64,000 nucleotides of DNA from Bradyrhizobium manausense (GTDB lineage: Bacteria; Pseudomonadota; Alphaproteobacteria; Rhizobiales; Xanthobacteraceae). Positions 44,672-53,568 of the stretch are shown here, in pieces. The notes below the pieces were generated by a model. The model saw only the letters and a program-made list of their open reading frames with translations, did not search any database and was not told the origin of the DNA. Position 1 is the stretch's first letter; each line of letters opens with the position of its first letter. Made by a program: the position numbers and the translations under genes. The stretch is taken from assembly GCF_018129685.1 (NCBI RefSeq), contig NZ_JAFCLG010000001.1, forward strand, positions 372,001 to 436,000, given 5' to 3'.

Positions 44672-45370
44672 ATGTCGCTGTCCCCCGAAGCCCGCAAGAC
44701 CCTCGCCGGCATCACCACTGCCACCATCACCACGGTCCTGCTGAAGAAGGGCCTGCGCAATGTGTGGATGCGTGGTGCGCGTCCGCTGCGTCCGGGCCTC
44801 CCGCGCCTGGTGGGACCCGCCTTCACGCTGCGATTCGTGCCGGCCCGCGAGGATCTGGCGACGCCGGAGTCATGGTCGTCGCCGATCTCGACCCGTACCG
44901 CGATCGAGGCCATGCCCGAGGGCTGCATCGCCGTGGTCGATGCCATGGGCATCACCGACGCCGGCATCTTCGGTGACATCCTCTGCGCCCGCATGATGAA
45001 GCGCGGTGTCACCGCGCTCGTCACCGACGGCGTCGTGCGTGACGTCGAGGGCGTGCTCGGCACCAACTTGCCGGTCTGGTGCGACGGCTATGCCGCGCCG
45101 CCGTCGGTCGCGGGCCTCACCTTCGTCGGCTGGGGCGAGCCGATCGGCTGCGGCGGCGTTGCCGTCTTCCCGAACGACATCGTCGTCGCCGACCAGGACG
45201 GCTGCGTGCTGATCCCGGCGGCGATGCTCGACCACGTGCTCGCCGAGGGCGTCGAGCAGGAGCGGATGGAGGCCTGGATCGTCGGCGAAGTGAACAACGG
45301 CGCGGTGCTGCCGGGCCTCTATCCCATGAACGCCGAGACCAAGGCGCGCTACGCCGCCAGCAAGAAATAA
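44672..45370 (+). CDS. RraA-like / HMG aldolase family protein
   Basis: 232 residues from ATG 44672. The RraA fold is recognisable from TATITTVLLKKGLRNVWMRG, VVDAMGITDAGIFGDILCAR and ALVTDGVVRDVEGVLGTNLP, containing the Arg and Asp residues of the 4-hydroxy-4-methyl-2-oxoglutarate aldolase group. The function may be a pyruvate-releasing aldolase or decarboxylase; the 'RNase E regulator' label is not supported here. It sits 18 bp before a cupin, probably one operon. Confidence 0.88.
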   Translation: MSLSPEARKTLAGITTATITTVLLKKGLRNVWMRGARPLRPGLPRLVGPAFTLRFVPAREDLATPESWSSPISTRTAIEAMPEGCIAVVDAMGITDAGIFGDILCARMMKRGVTALVTDGVVRDVEGVLGTNLPVWCDGYAAPPSVAGLTFVGWGEPIGCGGVAVFPNDIVVADQDGCVLIPAAMLDHVLAEGVEQERMEAWIVGEVNNGAVLPGLYPMNAETKARYAASKK

Positions 45371-45388
45371 CAGGAAACGAGGACTCCC

Positions 45389-45793
45389 ATGGACATCACG
45401 CTCGCAGGCACGCGGCCCACCCGCCGCGCGCCCCAGGAACACTTCACCGGCACCGTGTTGCAGGATCCCATCAACATGGCGCCCGCGCCGGCGCGGCTGA
45501 ACGTCTCGCGTGTCTCGTTCGAGCCCGGCGCCCGCACCAACTGGCATCACCATCCGCTCGGGCAGACGCTGTATGTGATTTCGGGCGTCGGCCGGGTCCA
45601 GACCAAGGGCGGTCCGGTCAAGGAGATCCGTCCCGGCGACACCGTGTGGATCCCGCCGGGGGAAGTGCACTGGCACGGCGCCTCGCCGGGCAACTCGATG
45701 TGCCACATCGCCATGCAGGAAGCACTCGACGGCGTGTTCTCGACCTGGCTGGAGCCAGTGACCGACGCCGAATACGGGGCAGCGCTCGGCTGA
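45389..45793 (+). CDS. Cupin-domain protein
   Basis: 134 residues. Two cupin motifs are clear: GARTNWHHHPLGQTLYVISG and PGDTVWIPPGEVHWHGASPG, with His and Glu ligands for a divalent metal. Similar small cupins are annotated as carboxymuconolactone-decarboxylase-associated or as quercetinase-like; the substrate is not evident. AGGAAACGAGGA precedes the ATG. Co-transcribed with the RraA-like gene. Confidence 0.88.
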   Translation: MDITLAGTRPTRRAPQEHFTGTVLQDPINMAPAPARLNVSRVSFEPGARTNWHHHPLGQTLYVISGVGRVQTKGGPVKEIRPGDTVWIPPGEVHWHGASPGNSMCHIAMQEALDGVFSTWLEPVTDAEYGAALG

Positions 45794-45796
45794 CGC

Positions 45797-46153
45797 CTAC
45801 ATCCGCTCAGCGGTCCAGGTGCCCGAGCACATGGCGCCACGCCATGTGCCGGAGCCTGACGTGCCGCTGAGCCGGCCGGAGCCGACGGCGCTCTTGATGC
45901 CGGTGCTCAGCCTGACGCTGATGCTGCCGGCATCGGCGACGCGGCCTGATGCCGTCACCGCCGAACTGCTCGAAGCGATCTGTCCGTTGCTGATGCCGAT
46001 CGCGACGGTTGCGCCATTGCCGCAGGTCTGGCTCGACGAGGAGATGCGGACGTTCCATGTTCCGTCGAAGGTTGAGCCCGCAGCATCGGCCTGCGCGAGC
46101 GGGACAATGATAGCGATAAGGCTGGCGAAGAGACTCTTGCGAAATCCGTTCAT
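45797..46153 (-). CDS. Small secreted beta-rich protein
   Basis: 118 residues from ATG 46153. A signal peptide (SLFASLIAIIVPLAQADAAG) is followed by a Ser/Gly-rich domain with FDGTWNVRISSSSQTCG and SGSGTWRGAMCSGTWTAE, an arrangement of beta strands with two Cys, seen in small rhizobial secreted proteins of unknown function. A CRP-like box (46210-46225) lies 57 nt upstream of the start. Its stop is three bases from the convergent cupin stop. Confidence 0.75.
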   Translation of the reverse strand: MNGFRKSLFASLIAIIVPLAQADAAGSTFDGTWNVRISSSSQTCGNGATVAIGISNGQIASSSSAVTASGRVADAGSISVRLSTGIKSAVGSGRLSGTSGSGTWRGAMCSGTWTAERM

Positions 46154-46209
46154 GACTCGCCCCTGTGGTTGACCATGCGGGGATCGTGTCACGGACCTGG
46201 AACCTGCGA

Positions 46210-46225
46210 TGTGACGGCTATCACG
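46210..46225 (-). promoter_or_regulatory. CRP-family operator, copy 1
   Basis: TGTGACGGCTATCACG fits TGTGA-N6-TCACA at nine of ten positions. It is 57 nt upstream of the start of the small secreted gene on the minus strand. A second box at nearly the same distance precedes the next minus-strand gene (47305-47320). Confidence 0.55.
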
Positions 46226-46274
46226 TGCGCCAGGTTCTCTGTGAGTTGACGCACGTCACGACAACACGGCGGAC

Positions 46275-46305
46275 AAAAACAAAGGGGCCCGGAATCCCGG
46301 GCCCC
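46275..46305 (-). terminator. Intrinsic terminator of the DUF2147 gene
   Basis: Minus-strand hairpin GGGGCCCGG-GATT-CCGGGCCCC (46284-46305) is followed by TTTGTTTTTG. It begins 29 bp after the stop codon at 46334. Confidence 0.8.
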
Positions 46306-46333
46306 CTGTTTGTCTCGATTGCCGAATGCGCCT

Positions 46334-47245
46334 CTAATTCACGCGCGTCCAGGTCTGGCCGCCGCAGAACATGCCGCCGAAGGCGCAGCCTTGCACGCGC
46401 AAGCGATCGGTGCCCTTCAGCGAGATCGTGGAATCGTAGGTCGAGCCCGAGTTGGGATCGAGGATGCGGCCCGACCATTTCTGGTCCTTGCCGGGCTTCA
46501 TGTTGATCAGGATCTGCTCGCCATTCTGGTTCGATTTGCTGTCGACCGAATAGCCACAGAGGTTATTGCCGCACTGCTCGATGCGGACCCTGCCTTCCTT
46601 CTCCTCGGTGAGCCAGACGCCGAGCGGCGAATTGAGGTCGCGCGTCGGCGCGGTTGCGGGAGGGGCCGGTGCGACTGCTGCGGCATGAACCGGCGCCGCG
46701 GCTGGCGCGGGTGCAGCCGGTTGAGACGGTGCGGGGGGCGCGACCGCAACGGCCGGAGCCGGCGGCGGAGGCGGAGCGGGCGGCGGAGGAGCGGGCGGTA
46801 CGGCCGCCACCGTCGGGGCCGCGCTCGGTGCGGGTTGAGGGGGCGGCACCATATCTTCGGCCGGAGCGGTGCTGGCGGTTGCTGCCGCCGGCGGAGCAAC
46901 CGGGGGCGGTGGGGCCGGAGGCGGCGCTGCAGCTGCTGCGGGGGCAGCTGGCGCCGGCGCTTGCTCTGCGGGCGGCGCGGCGACCGGAGCTGGGGCTGGC
47001 GCAGGCGCGGCCGGCGTTTGCGGATCGACCTTGGCCTGTTGCGGGGGTTGTTGGGCCGCGGGCGTATCGTTCTTCTTGGCCTTTTTGGCCTTGCCCTGGC
47101 CGGTATTGTCGTAAACCCCAGGGATCTGGACCGTTCCGCGGTCCGGATCGATGCGGATGGTGCGCCCGCCATACTCGAAGGTGTACTGCGCCTGCGCTGC
47201 GGTACTCGCCAAAAGGAACGCGGCCGTCGCCAACAGCTTCCTCAT
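46334..47245 (-). CDS. DUF2147 protein with long Pro/Ala-rich linker
   Basis: 303 residues from ATG 47245, chosen because GGGAG is six bases upstream; ATG 47251 has the GGGAG directly against it. Signal peptide (KLLATAAFLLASTAAQA), then a short domain with YTFEYGGRTIRIDPDRGTVQ, a Pro/Ala-rich stretch (about residues 70-205) and a C-terminal DUF2147 domain (LGVWLTEEKEGRVRIEQCGN, GYSVDSKS, WSGRILDPNSGSTYDSTISL). Periplasmic or envelope protein; the Pro-rich part could span peptidoglycan. A perfect CRP-like palindrome lies 60 nt upstream. Confidence 0.88.
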   Translation of the reverse strand: MRKLLATAAFLLASTAAQAQYTFEYGGRTIRIDPDRGTVQIPGVYDNTGQGKAKKAKKNDTPAAQQPPQQAKVDPQTPAAPAPAPAPVAAPPAEQAPAPAAPAAAAAPPPAPPPPVAPPAAATASTAPAEDMVPPPQPAPSAAPTVAAVPPAPPPPAPPPPPAPAVAVAPPAPSQPAAPAPAAAPVHAAAVAPAPPATAPTRDLNSPLGVWLTEEKEGRVRIEQCGNNLCGYSVDSKSNQNGEQILINMKPGKDQKWSGRILDPNSGSTYDSTISLKGTDRLRVQGCAFGGMFCGGQTWTRVN

Positions 47246-47304
47246 TTCCATCTCCCGAACAGGTGGTCCCGCAGCGACGCTTACGCCCGGGTTCAATCCC
47301 GAAA

Positions 47305-47320
47305 AGTGATCTAGATCACT
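47305..47320 (-). promoter_or_regulatory. CRP-family operator, copy 2
   Basis: AGTGATCTAGATCACT is a perfect 16-bp palindrome containing GTGA-N6-TCAC, the CRP half-sites. Distance to the DUF2147 start is 60 nt. The sequence is not the TTGAT-N4-ATCAA of FixK/FNR, so a CRP-type regulator is more likely. Confidence 0.6.
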
Positions 47321-47403
47321 GTCACCCGTATGAGTCGTCTGCCGGTGGTTCCGGGTTCAACAACGCCGAACCCGGTCCAGAGTTGGACGAGCCGCTCCAG
47401 GTG

Positions 47404-48186
47404 CTAGTCGAACCAGGCGGCGTAGATCTTCCTGTAGCTGCCGTCCTCCATGGAGAGATGCAGCCACTGGTCGACGAACGCCTTCAGCGCCAAGTCGCGC
47501 TGGAGCCAGTAGGCCTTCTCCGAGAAGTCGAACGGCTTTTCGGGATGCACCGCGCAGAGCACGCCCGCATGCTGCTTCTGCTGATAGCGGGTCTCGGAAG
47601 CGTCCGTCATCATCAGGTCGGCGTTGCCCTTGGCGATCTCGTCGAAAATCGCGGTGTTGTCGGGGAAGACGGTGATCTCGGCGTCTTTGACGTTGGCGCG
47701 CGCGAACCGCTCGTTGGTGCCGCCGGGATTGACGATGACGCGGGTGCCCTTCTTGTCGATATCGGCAAGCGTCTGATACTTGGCCGCGTCGGCGCAGCGC
47801 GCGATCGGCGTCTTGCCCTCGCGCATGATCGGCATCGAGAAGAAGCCCTTCTTCTGGCGGTCGAGGGTCACCGAGACGCCGCCCATCGCGATGTCGAACT
47901 GGTCGGCCTCGAAATCTTTCATCAGTTTTGGCCAGGCGGTGGCGACGTATTCGACCTTGACGCCGAGCGCCTTACCGAGCGCCTCCGCCATGTCGACGTC
48001 GAAGCCGGAAAATTGCTGCGTGGCCTTGTCCAGATAGGTGAAGGGCTTGTAGTCGCCGGTCATGCCGACGCGCAGGGTACCGCGCTTGATGATCTCGTCG
48101 AGGCGCGAGGGCGCGGCCTGCTGCGCGTGAGCCGAAAGGTTTGCCAGCAACATCACGGCTAAAGCCGTCACGATTCGCACGATCAT
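47404..48186 (-). CDS. Periplasmic binding protein, cyclohexadienyl dehydratase (PheC)-like
   Basis: 260 residues from ATG 48186. Signal peptide (IVTALAVMLLANLSAHAQQ), then a family 3 binding-protein fold: RLDEIIKRGTLRVGMTGDYK, FSGFDVDMAEALGKALGVKV and the PheC-type segment GTRVIVNPGGTNERFARANV. PheC enzymes are periplasmic prephenate/arogenate dehydratases that evolved from solute-binding proteins. This could be either an amino-acid binding protein or such an enzyme. The leader carries a 15-bp tandem duplication that includes the ribosome site. Confidence 0.85.
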   Translation of the reverse strand: MIVRIVTALAVMLLANLSAHAQQAAPSRLDEIIKRGTLRVGMTGDYKPFTYLDKATQQFSGFDVDMAEALGKALGVKVEYVATAWPKLMKDFEADQFDIAMGGVSVTLDRQKKGFFSMPIMREGKTPIARCADAAKYQTLADIDKKGTRVIVNPGGTNERFARANVKDAEITVFPDNTAIFDEIAKGNADLMMTDASETRYQQKQHAGVLCAVHPEKPFDFSEKAYWLQRDLALKAFVDQWLHLSMEDGSYRKIYAAWFD

Positions 48187-48187
48187 C

Positions 48188-48217
48188 TCTTTTCCAACCA
48201 AGTCTTTTCCAACCAAG
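48188..48217 (-). repeat. 15-bp tandem duplication in the PheC-like gene's leader
   Basis: TCTTTTCCAACCAAG occurs twice in a row (48188-48202 and 48203-48217). On the minus strand it contributes GGAAAAGA just before the start codon, so the ribosome-binding sequence is duplicated. Confidence 0.85.
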
Positions 48218-48303
48218 CCCGAGCTGTCATTGTGCAGCCCGTCAGACGTGGATTTAGACCAGATGCCAGTTTCTGGCGAGACGGAATTGAAGGGAATCTC
48301 GAC

Positions 48304-48813
48304 GTGACGATCTCGATGTACGAGGCCTCGGTGGGCCTCTTCGTGCCCTATTTGCGCAACCTGTCCGTCCTACTCGACAAGGGCGTTGCCTATGCCGAGA
48401 CCCGCAAATTCAATCCGACGGTCCTGCTCGGCATGCGCATGGCCCCGAACATGTACGACCTGGCGCAGCAGGTCGGAGAGGCTTGCCGCCACGCCACCGT
48501 CGCCCCGGCCTTGCTGGCGCAGTGTGAACCGGTCGCGCTGCCGCCGCTGGAGCACGACATGGCCGGGCTTCAGGCGCGGATTGCGACCTCGATCGAGTTC
48601 ATCGAAAGCCTTCCGCGCGCCGAAATCGATGCGGCTGCGGAGCTGAAGGTCTTCTTCAAGCTCAAGAACGGGACCGAGCTGCCCTTCACCGGGCGGACGC
48701 TGCTGCTGACCAACAGCATCCCGCAGTTCTTCTTTCACGTCACGACCGCGTACGACCTGTTGCGGCACGCGGGCGTCGAGCTTGCGAAGAAGGACTTTCT
48801 GGGAAGAAAGTAA
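48304..48813 (+). CDS. DUF1993 family protein
   Basis: 169 residues from a GTG at 48304, with GAAGGGA upstream and the family's normal opening VTISMYEASVGLFVPYLRNL. DUF1993 proteins are four-helix DinB-like metalloproteins in shape; here LGMRMAPNMYDLAQQVGEAC and FFFHVTTAYDLLRHAGVEL are typical. The function is unknown. The gene diverges from the PheC-like gene and converges on the next. Confidence 0.9.
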   Translation: MTISMYEASVGLFVPYLRNLSVLLDKGVAYAETRKFNPTVLLGMRMAPNMYDLAQQVGEACRHATVAPALLAQCEPVALPPLEHDMAGLQARIATSIEFIESLPRAEIDAAAELKVFFKLKNGTELPFTGRTLLLTNSIPQFFFHVTTAYDLLRHAGVELAKKDFLGRK

Positions 48814-49284
48814 TTAAGCTTCGCCCTTGCGCTCATAGTCGGCGAGCGAGCTGCGGCCGGCGATCTCGCTGCGCAGCAGCTCGAAGCGCCGACGGGCCTC
48901 TTCCTCGTGGGTATCGACAAACTGCACGGCGGCCTCGCTCGACATCGGGCCGCTGACCACGGGCGCGGACTGTTCGCCGATGGTTTCGTGCACGTAGTAC
49001 TGGCCATCGTCGCCGCGATGGACCGTCCACTTCAGGCGGATTGCCACCATCGGCCCAGGGCCGATCTTGTTGTAGCCATCGGCATCGGCTGGGTGTTCCG
49101 GGACTAGCGGTTGCTCCTCGACCACCGGATGCTCGTCGGTGCCGTGATGCTCGTCCGCGACCGCAAATCCGTCGGCCGCCACTGCTTCAACTTCGGTGTC
49201 GCGAACGACGAACCCAGGCTCGGGACGCTCGAAAATGCTGGCGATGGTCGCCAGCGCCTGGTCGGTCGGGTCGATATCTGACAA
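48814..49284 (-). CDS. Hypothetical acidic protein
   Basis: 156 residues, no signal peptide. An acidic, His/Pro-rich N-terminal half (DEHHGTDEHPVVEEQPLVPE) is followed by a compact C-terminal part (IRLKWTVHRGDDGQYYVHET, SEAAVQFVDTHEEEARRRFE). I recognise no family. The stop codon abuts the stop of the convergent DUF1993 gene. Confidence 0.75.
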   Translation of the reverse strand: MSDIDPTDQALATIASIFERPEPGFVVRDTEVEAVAADGFAVADEHHGTDEHPVVEEQPLVPEHPADADGYNKIGPGPMVAIRLKWTVHRGDDGQYYVHETIGEQSAPVVSGPMSSEAAVQFVDTHEEEARRRFELLRSEIAGRSSLADYERKGEA

Positions 49285-49451
49285 GGGTCCATCCTCCAGC
49301 TCGACGCGGCCGGCAAGTCTGTCCCACTGCCGCCGCGGCCGGACCTATTACGCGGGTTTGATTAAGGCTGAGTTGGGGCCCGATCTGCACCAAAATGGGA
49401 CGCATTCTGGCCTTCCGAAGGCGGGCGGAATGCCGCCCGTCCTTCGACTTT

Positions 49452-50441
49452 TCAGCCCAGCACGTCCTGATTGATGATGTTCTGCCTGATCGGATCGCCG
49501 TCCAGCACACTCAGGATGTTGCGCGCGGTCTGTTCGCTCATGCGGATCACGGCCTCGACCGTGACGCCGGCCACGTGCGGCGCCATGATGACGTTGGGCA
49601 GCGCGAACAGCGCATTGCTGACCGGGGGCGGTTCGACCTCGAACACGTCGATGCCGGCGCCGGCGAGCTTTCCGGAGGTCAGTGCATCGTACAGCGCGGC
49701 TTCCTTCACGATGCCGCCGCGCGCGGTGTTGATGAGATAGGATTTCGGTTTCATCCGGCCGATCCTGTCAGCGTCGAACAGGCCGACGGTCTCCGGCGTC
49801 TTCGGGCAGTGGATGGTGACGAAGTCGGCGTTGGGCAGAGCCGCATCGAGATCGGCGACCGGCTCGCAGCCGGCGGCCTTGATGTCCGCGGCCGGCTTGT
49901 AGGGATCGTAGACCTGCACGTTCATTTCCATCGCCTGGCAGCGCCTGGCGGTGCGGCTGCCGATGCGGCCGAAGCCGATGATGAGAACCGTCTTGCCGTA
50001 GAGATCGAACGGCAGCATGCCGAGGCGCTCGGCCCATTTGCCGTCCTTGACGCAGGCATGCATCTCGTTGGCGCGCTTGGCGAGCGTCAGCATCATGAAC
50101 AGGGCCTGCTCGGCGACCGACGGCGAGTTGGCGCTGCCTGCGACCATCAGCGGCACCTTGCGGCGCGAGAGGGCGGGCACGTCGACGGCGTCGTAGCCGA
50201 CGCCGATGCGGGTCACCACCTTCATGTCCTTGGCTGCCTCGAGCTCAGTCTCGCCGAAAGCGGTGGCGCCGAGCGCGACGCCGTGAACTGGCGCATGGCT
50301 CTTCAGCAGAGCCTCGAAATCCCGGGCGGAGATCAGGTTCGGAAACTCGACGAGCTCGATATCGTCCCGCTGGGTGAGGAGGGCGCGTGCCCCTTGCGAC
50401 AAAGTTTGTGTAACGAAAATCTTCTTCTTGTTGGTCGTCAT
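49452..50441 (-). CDS. D-2-hydroxyacid dehydrogenase
   Basis: 329 residues, NAD(P)-dependent. Family motifs: VLIIGFGRIGSRTARRCQAM (dinucleotide binding), the catalytic Arg in SYLINTARGGIVKEAALYDA, Glu in AGAGIDVFEVEPPPVSNALF, and His in NVIMAPHVAGVTVEAVIRMS. The reaction may be glyoxylate/hydroxypyruvate or another 2-hydroxyacid; the substrate is probably linked to what the upstream ABC importer takes up. Last gene of that operon. Confidence 0.93.
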   Translation of the reverse strand: MTTNKKKIFVTQTLSQGARALLTQRDDIELVEFPNLISARDFEALLKSHAPVHGVALGATAFGETELEAAKDMKVVTRIGVGYDAVDVPALSRRKVPLMVAGSANSPSVAEQALFMMLTLAKRANEMHACVKDGKWAERLGMLPFDLYGKTVLIIGFGRIGSRTARRCQAMEMNVQVYDPYKPAADIKAAGCEPVADLDAALPNADFVTIHCPKTPETVGLFDADRIGRMKPKSYLINTARGGIVKEAALYDALTSGKLAGAGIDVFEVEPPPVSNALFALPNVIMAPHVAGVTVEAVIRMSEQTARNILSVLDGDPIRQNIINQDVLG

Positions 50442-50475
50442 CGCTCCCCGCCTGCTCGCGTTTCTTGAGCCGGCG

Positions 50476-51576
<1,101 letters not shown>

Positions 51577-51582
51577 GAGCAT

Positions 51583-52488
51583 TCAACCCTTTGTCGCGCC
51601 GGCGGTCAGGCCGGCAATGTAGTAATCCATCAGGAAGGCGTAGATGATCAGCGGGGGCGCCGCGCCGAGCAGCGCGCCGGTCATGATCTGACCCCAGTTG
51701 AAGACATCGCCCTTGATCAGCGTCGTGGTGATGCCGACCGGCAGCACCAGCTGGTCAACGGATGTCGTGAACACGAGGGGATAGAGGAACTGGGCCCAGG
51801 ACACCGTGAAGGCGAAGATCGTTGCCGCGATCAACCCGGGCAGCGCCACCGGGATGAAGATGCGCAGCAAGGTCTGCAGCCAGGAGGCGCCATCGATGAT
51901 TGCCGCCTCATCGAGCTCTTTCGGGATCGAGGCGAAGTAGCCGATCATGATCCAGGTGCAGAACGGCACGGTCAGCGTCGGATAGATGAACACCAGCACG
52001 TACCAGCGGTTCAGCAGCGTGATGCCGGTCAAGTCCTGGATCACCGCCAGCATCTTGAACAGCGGAATGAACAGCAGGCTGTCCGGGATCAGGTAGGTCA
52101 GGAACACGCCAGTCGCGAGCGTCGCCGAGCCCCAGAACTTCATCCGCGCCAGCGCGAATGCCGCGGGGATGCTGATCAGCATCGTCACGATCACGACGAC
52201 GATCGAGATGATCGCCGAATTCCAGAAGAAGCGCAGGAACTGGTTCGAGGTCAAGAGCTCGACATAGTTCGACAGGGTCGGGTGAAACACCCACCACGGA
52301 TTGGTCGCCGCAGAAATCTCCGCGCTGCTCTTGAGCGAGGTGATGATCATGTAGAGCGGCGGCGTCAGGAAAAAGATCGCAAACAGCACCAGGAAGAAAT
52401 AGGACCAGCGCAGCGCCCAGGCCCGGTCCCGGCTCATGCTGCCGAGTTTGCGGGTGGGTCCAGCCTTGTCGATGACCAGCGTGCTCAT
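51583..52488 (-). CDS. Carbohydrate ABC transporter permease (MalG type)
   Basis: 301 residues. Six membrane segments; the EAA loop is ELDEAAIIDGASWLQTLLRI followed by FIPVALPG, which docks the ATPase. MSTLVIDKAGPTRKLGSMSR is the cytoplasmic N-tail. Overlaps the previous permease by a single base at 52488. Inner membrane. Confidence 0.92.
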   Translation of the reverse strand: MSTLVIDKAGPTRKLGSMSRDRAWALRWSYFFLVLFAIFFLTPPLYMIITSLKSSAEISAATNPWWVFHPTLSNYVELLTSNQFLRFFWNSAIISIVVVIVTMLISIPAAFALARMKFWGSATLATGVFLTYLIPDSLLFIPLFKMLAVIQDLTGITLLNRWYVLVFIYPTLTVPFCTWIMIGYFASIPKELDEAAIIDGASWLQTLLRIFIPVALPGLIAATIFAFTVSWAQFLYPLVFTTSVDQLVLPVGITTTLIKGDVFNWGQIMTGALLGAAPPLIIYAFLMDYYIAGLTAGATKG

Positions 52489-53426
52489 CAGGCTTCGTTC
52501 CCACGTTTGTTGACATCGCGCAGGATGAAGATCGCCGCGACAGCGAGGATCGGGACCATAAACAGCGAGACGCAGGCGCCGAGCGGAATATCGCTGCTCT
52601 GGATGCCGACCTGGAATGCCCAGGTGGCGAACAGATGCGTCGTATCCAGCGGCCCGCCCGAAGTCAGGATGCGTACGATGTCGAAATTGGCGAAGGTCAC
52701 GATCAGCGAGAACAGCGTCGTGATGGCGATGATGTTGCGCATCATCGGCAGCGTGACGTACCACATCTTCTGCCACCAATTGGCGCCGTCTATCGATGCA
52801 GCTTCGTAGAGCTGATCGGGGACGGATTTCAGCGCCGCCAGATACATGATCAGGAAAAACGGCGCGCCGTACCAGACGTTGACGAGAATGACGGAGAACC
52901 GTGCCCAGAAGGTCTCGCCGAGCCAGGGGATCGGCCCGACACCGAAGAAGGAGAGGGTATAGTTGAAGGCGCTGTAGGACGGGTCGAACAGCCAAAGCCA
53001 GGCCAGCGTGCTCATGGCCGGCGGAATCACCCAGGGTACCAGCAGCATACCGCGCCATTTGCGTTGCTTCTTGCCGGGAATGTTGTGGACGAAATGCGCG
53101 ACGATGAAGCCGATCAGCGCCTTGAAGATCACGGCGGTGATGGCGAAGATGCACGACTGCTTCACCACCATCCAGAACGTCTCGCGTTTGAACAGGAAGG
53201 TGAAATTGCCGAGCCCGACGAATTTAGTCATCGCCTTGTTCAGCGTCGCCAGATAGAGCGAATAGAAGGCGGGATAGAGCACGAGCAGGCCGATCAGCAG
53301 GATCAACGGCAGCGTCAAGAAGAACGCCACGGTCGACTTCCGACCCAGCATGTTGCGCAGGCTTCGAGCCTTTCGGGGGCGCGCGGTACGGGCGACACCA
53401 CCTTGCTCAATGACGACATCGGCCAT
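52488..53426 (-). CDS. Carbohydrate ABC transporter permease (MalF/UgpA type)
   Basis: 312 residues from ATG 53426. Six segments starting at VAFFLTLPLILLIGLLVLYP; the EAA loop is VPDQLYEAASIDGANWWQKM. It forms the heterodimeric channel with the MalG-type protein. The frame is open for 14 codons upstream (to 53468), a less likely start. 142 bp separate it from the binding-protein gene. Confidence 0.92.
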   Translation of the reverse strand: MADVVIEQGGVARTARPRKARSLRNMLGRKSTVAFFLTLPLILLIGLLVLYPAFYSLYLATLNKAMTKFVGLGNFTFLFKRETFWMVVKQSCIFAITAVIFKALIGFIVAHFVHNIPGKKQRKWRGMLLVPWVIPPAMSTLAWLWLFDPSYSAFNYTLSFFGVGPIPWLGETFWARFSVILVNVWYGAPFFLIMYLAALKSVPDQLYEAASIDGANWWQKMWYVTLPMMRNIIAITTLFSLIVTFANFDIVRILTSGGPLDTTHLFATWAFQVGIQSSDIPLGACVSLFMVPILAVAAIFILRDVNKRGNEA

Positions 53427-53568
53427 GGGAGAGACCTTCAAAGGCAAAACTTCAAGCGGATGGTTCAACGGCGAAGCCGGCGATCGGCGGCTATGTTGCG
53501 GACGCCCGGATTGGGTCGCCTTGGCGGCTCATGCAAACGAGCATGAACCGCCATGGCATACACCCGGC

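Noticed and set aside
51583..53154. 523-codon frame joining the MalG-type permease to the sequence upstream
   Set aside because: The upstream half is the MalF-type gene in another frame; the permease starts at ATG 52488.
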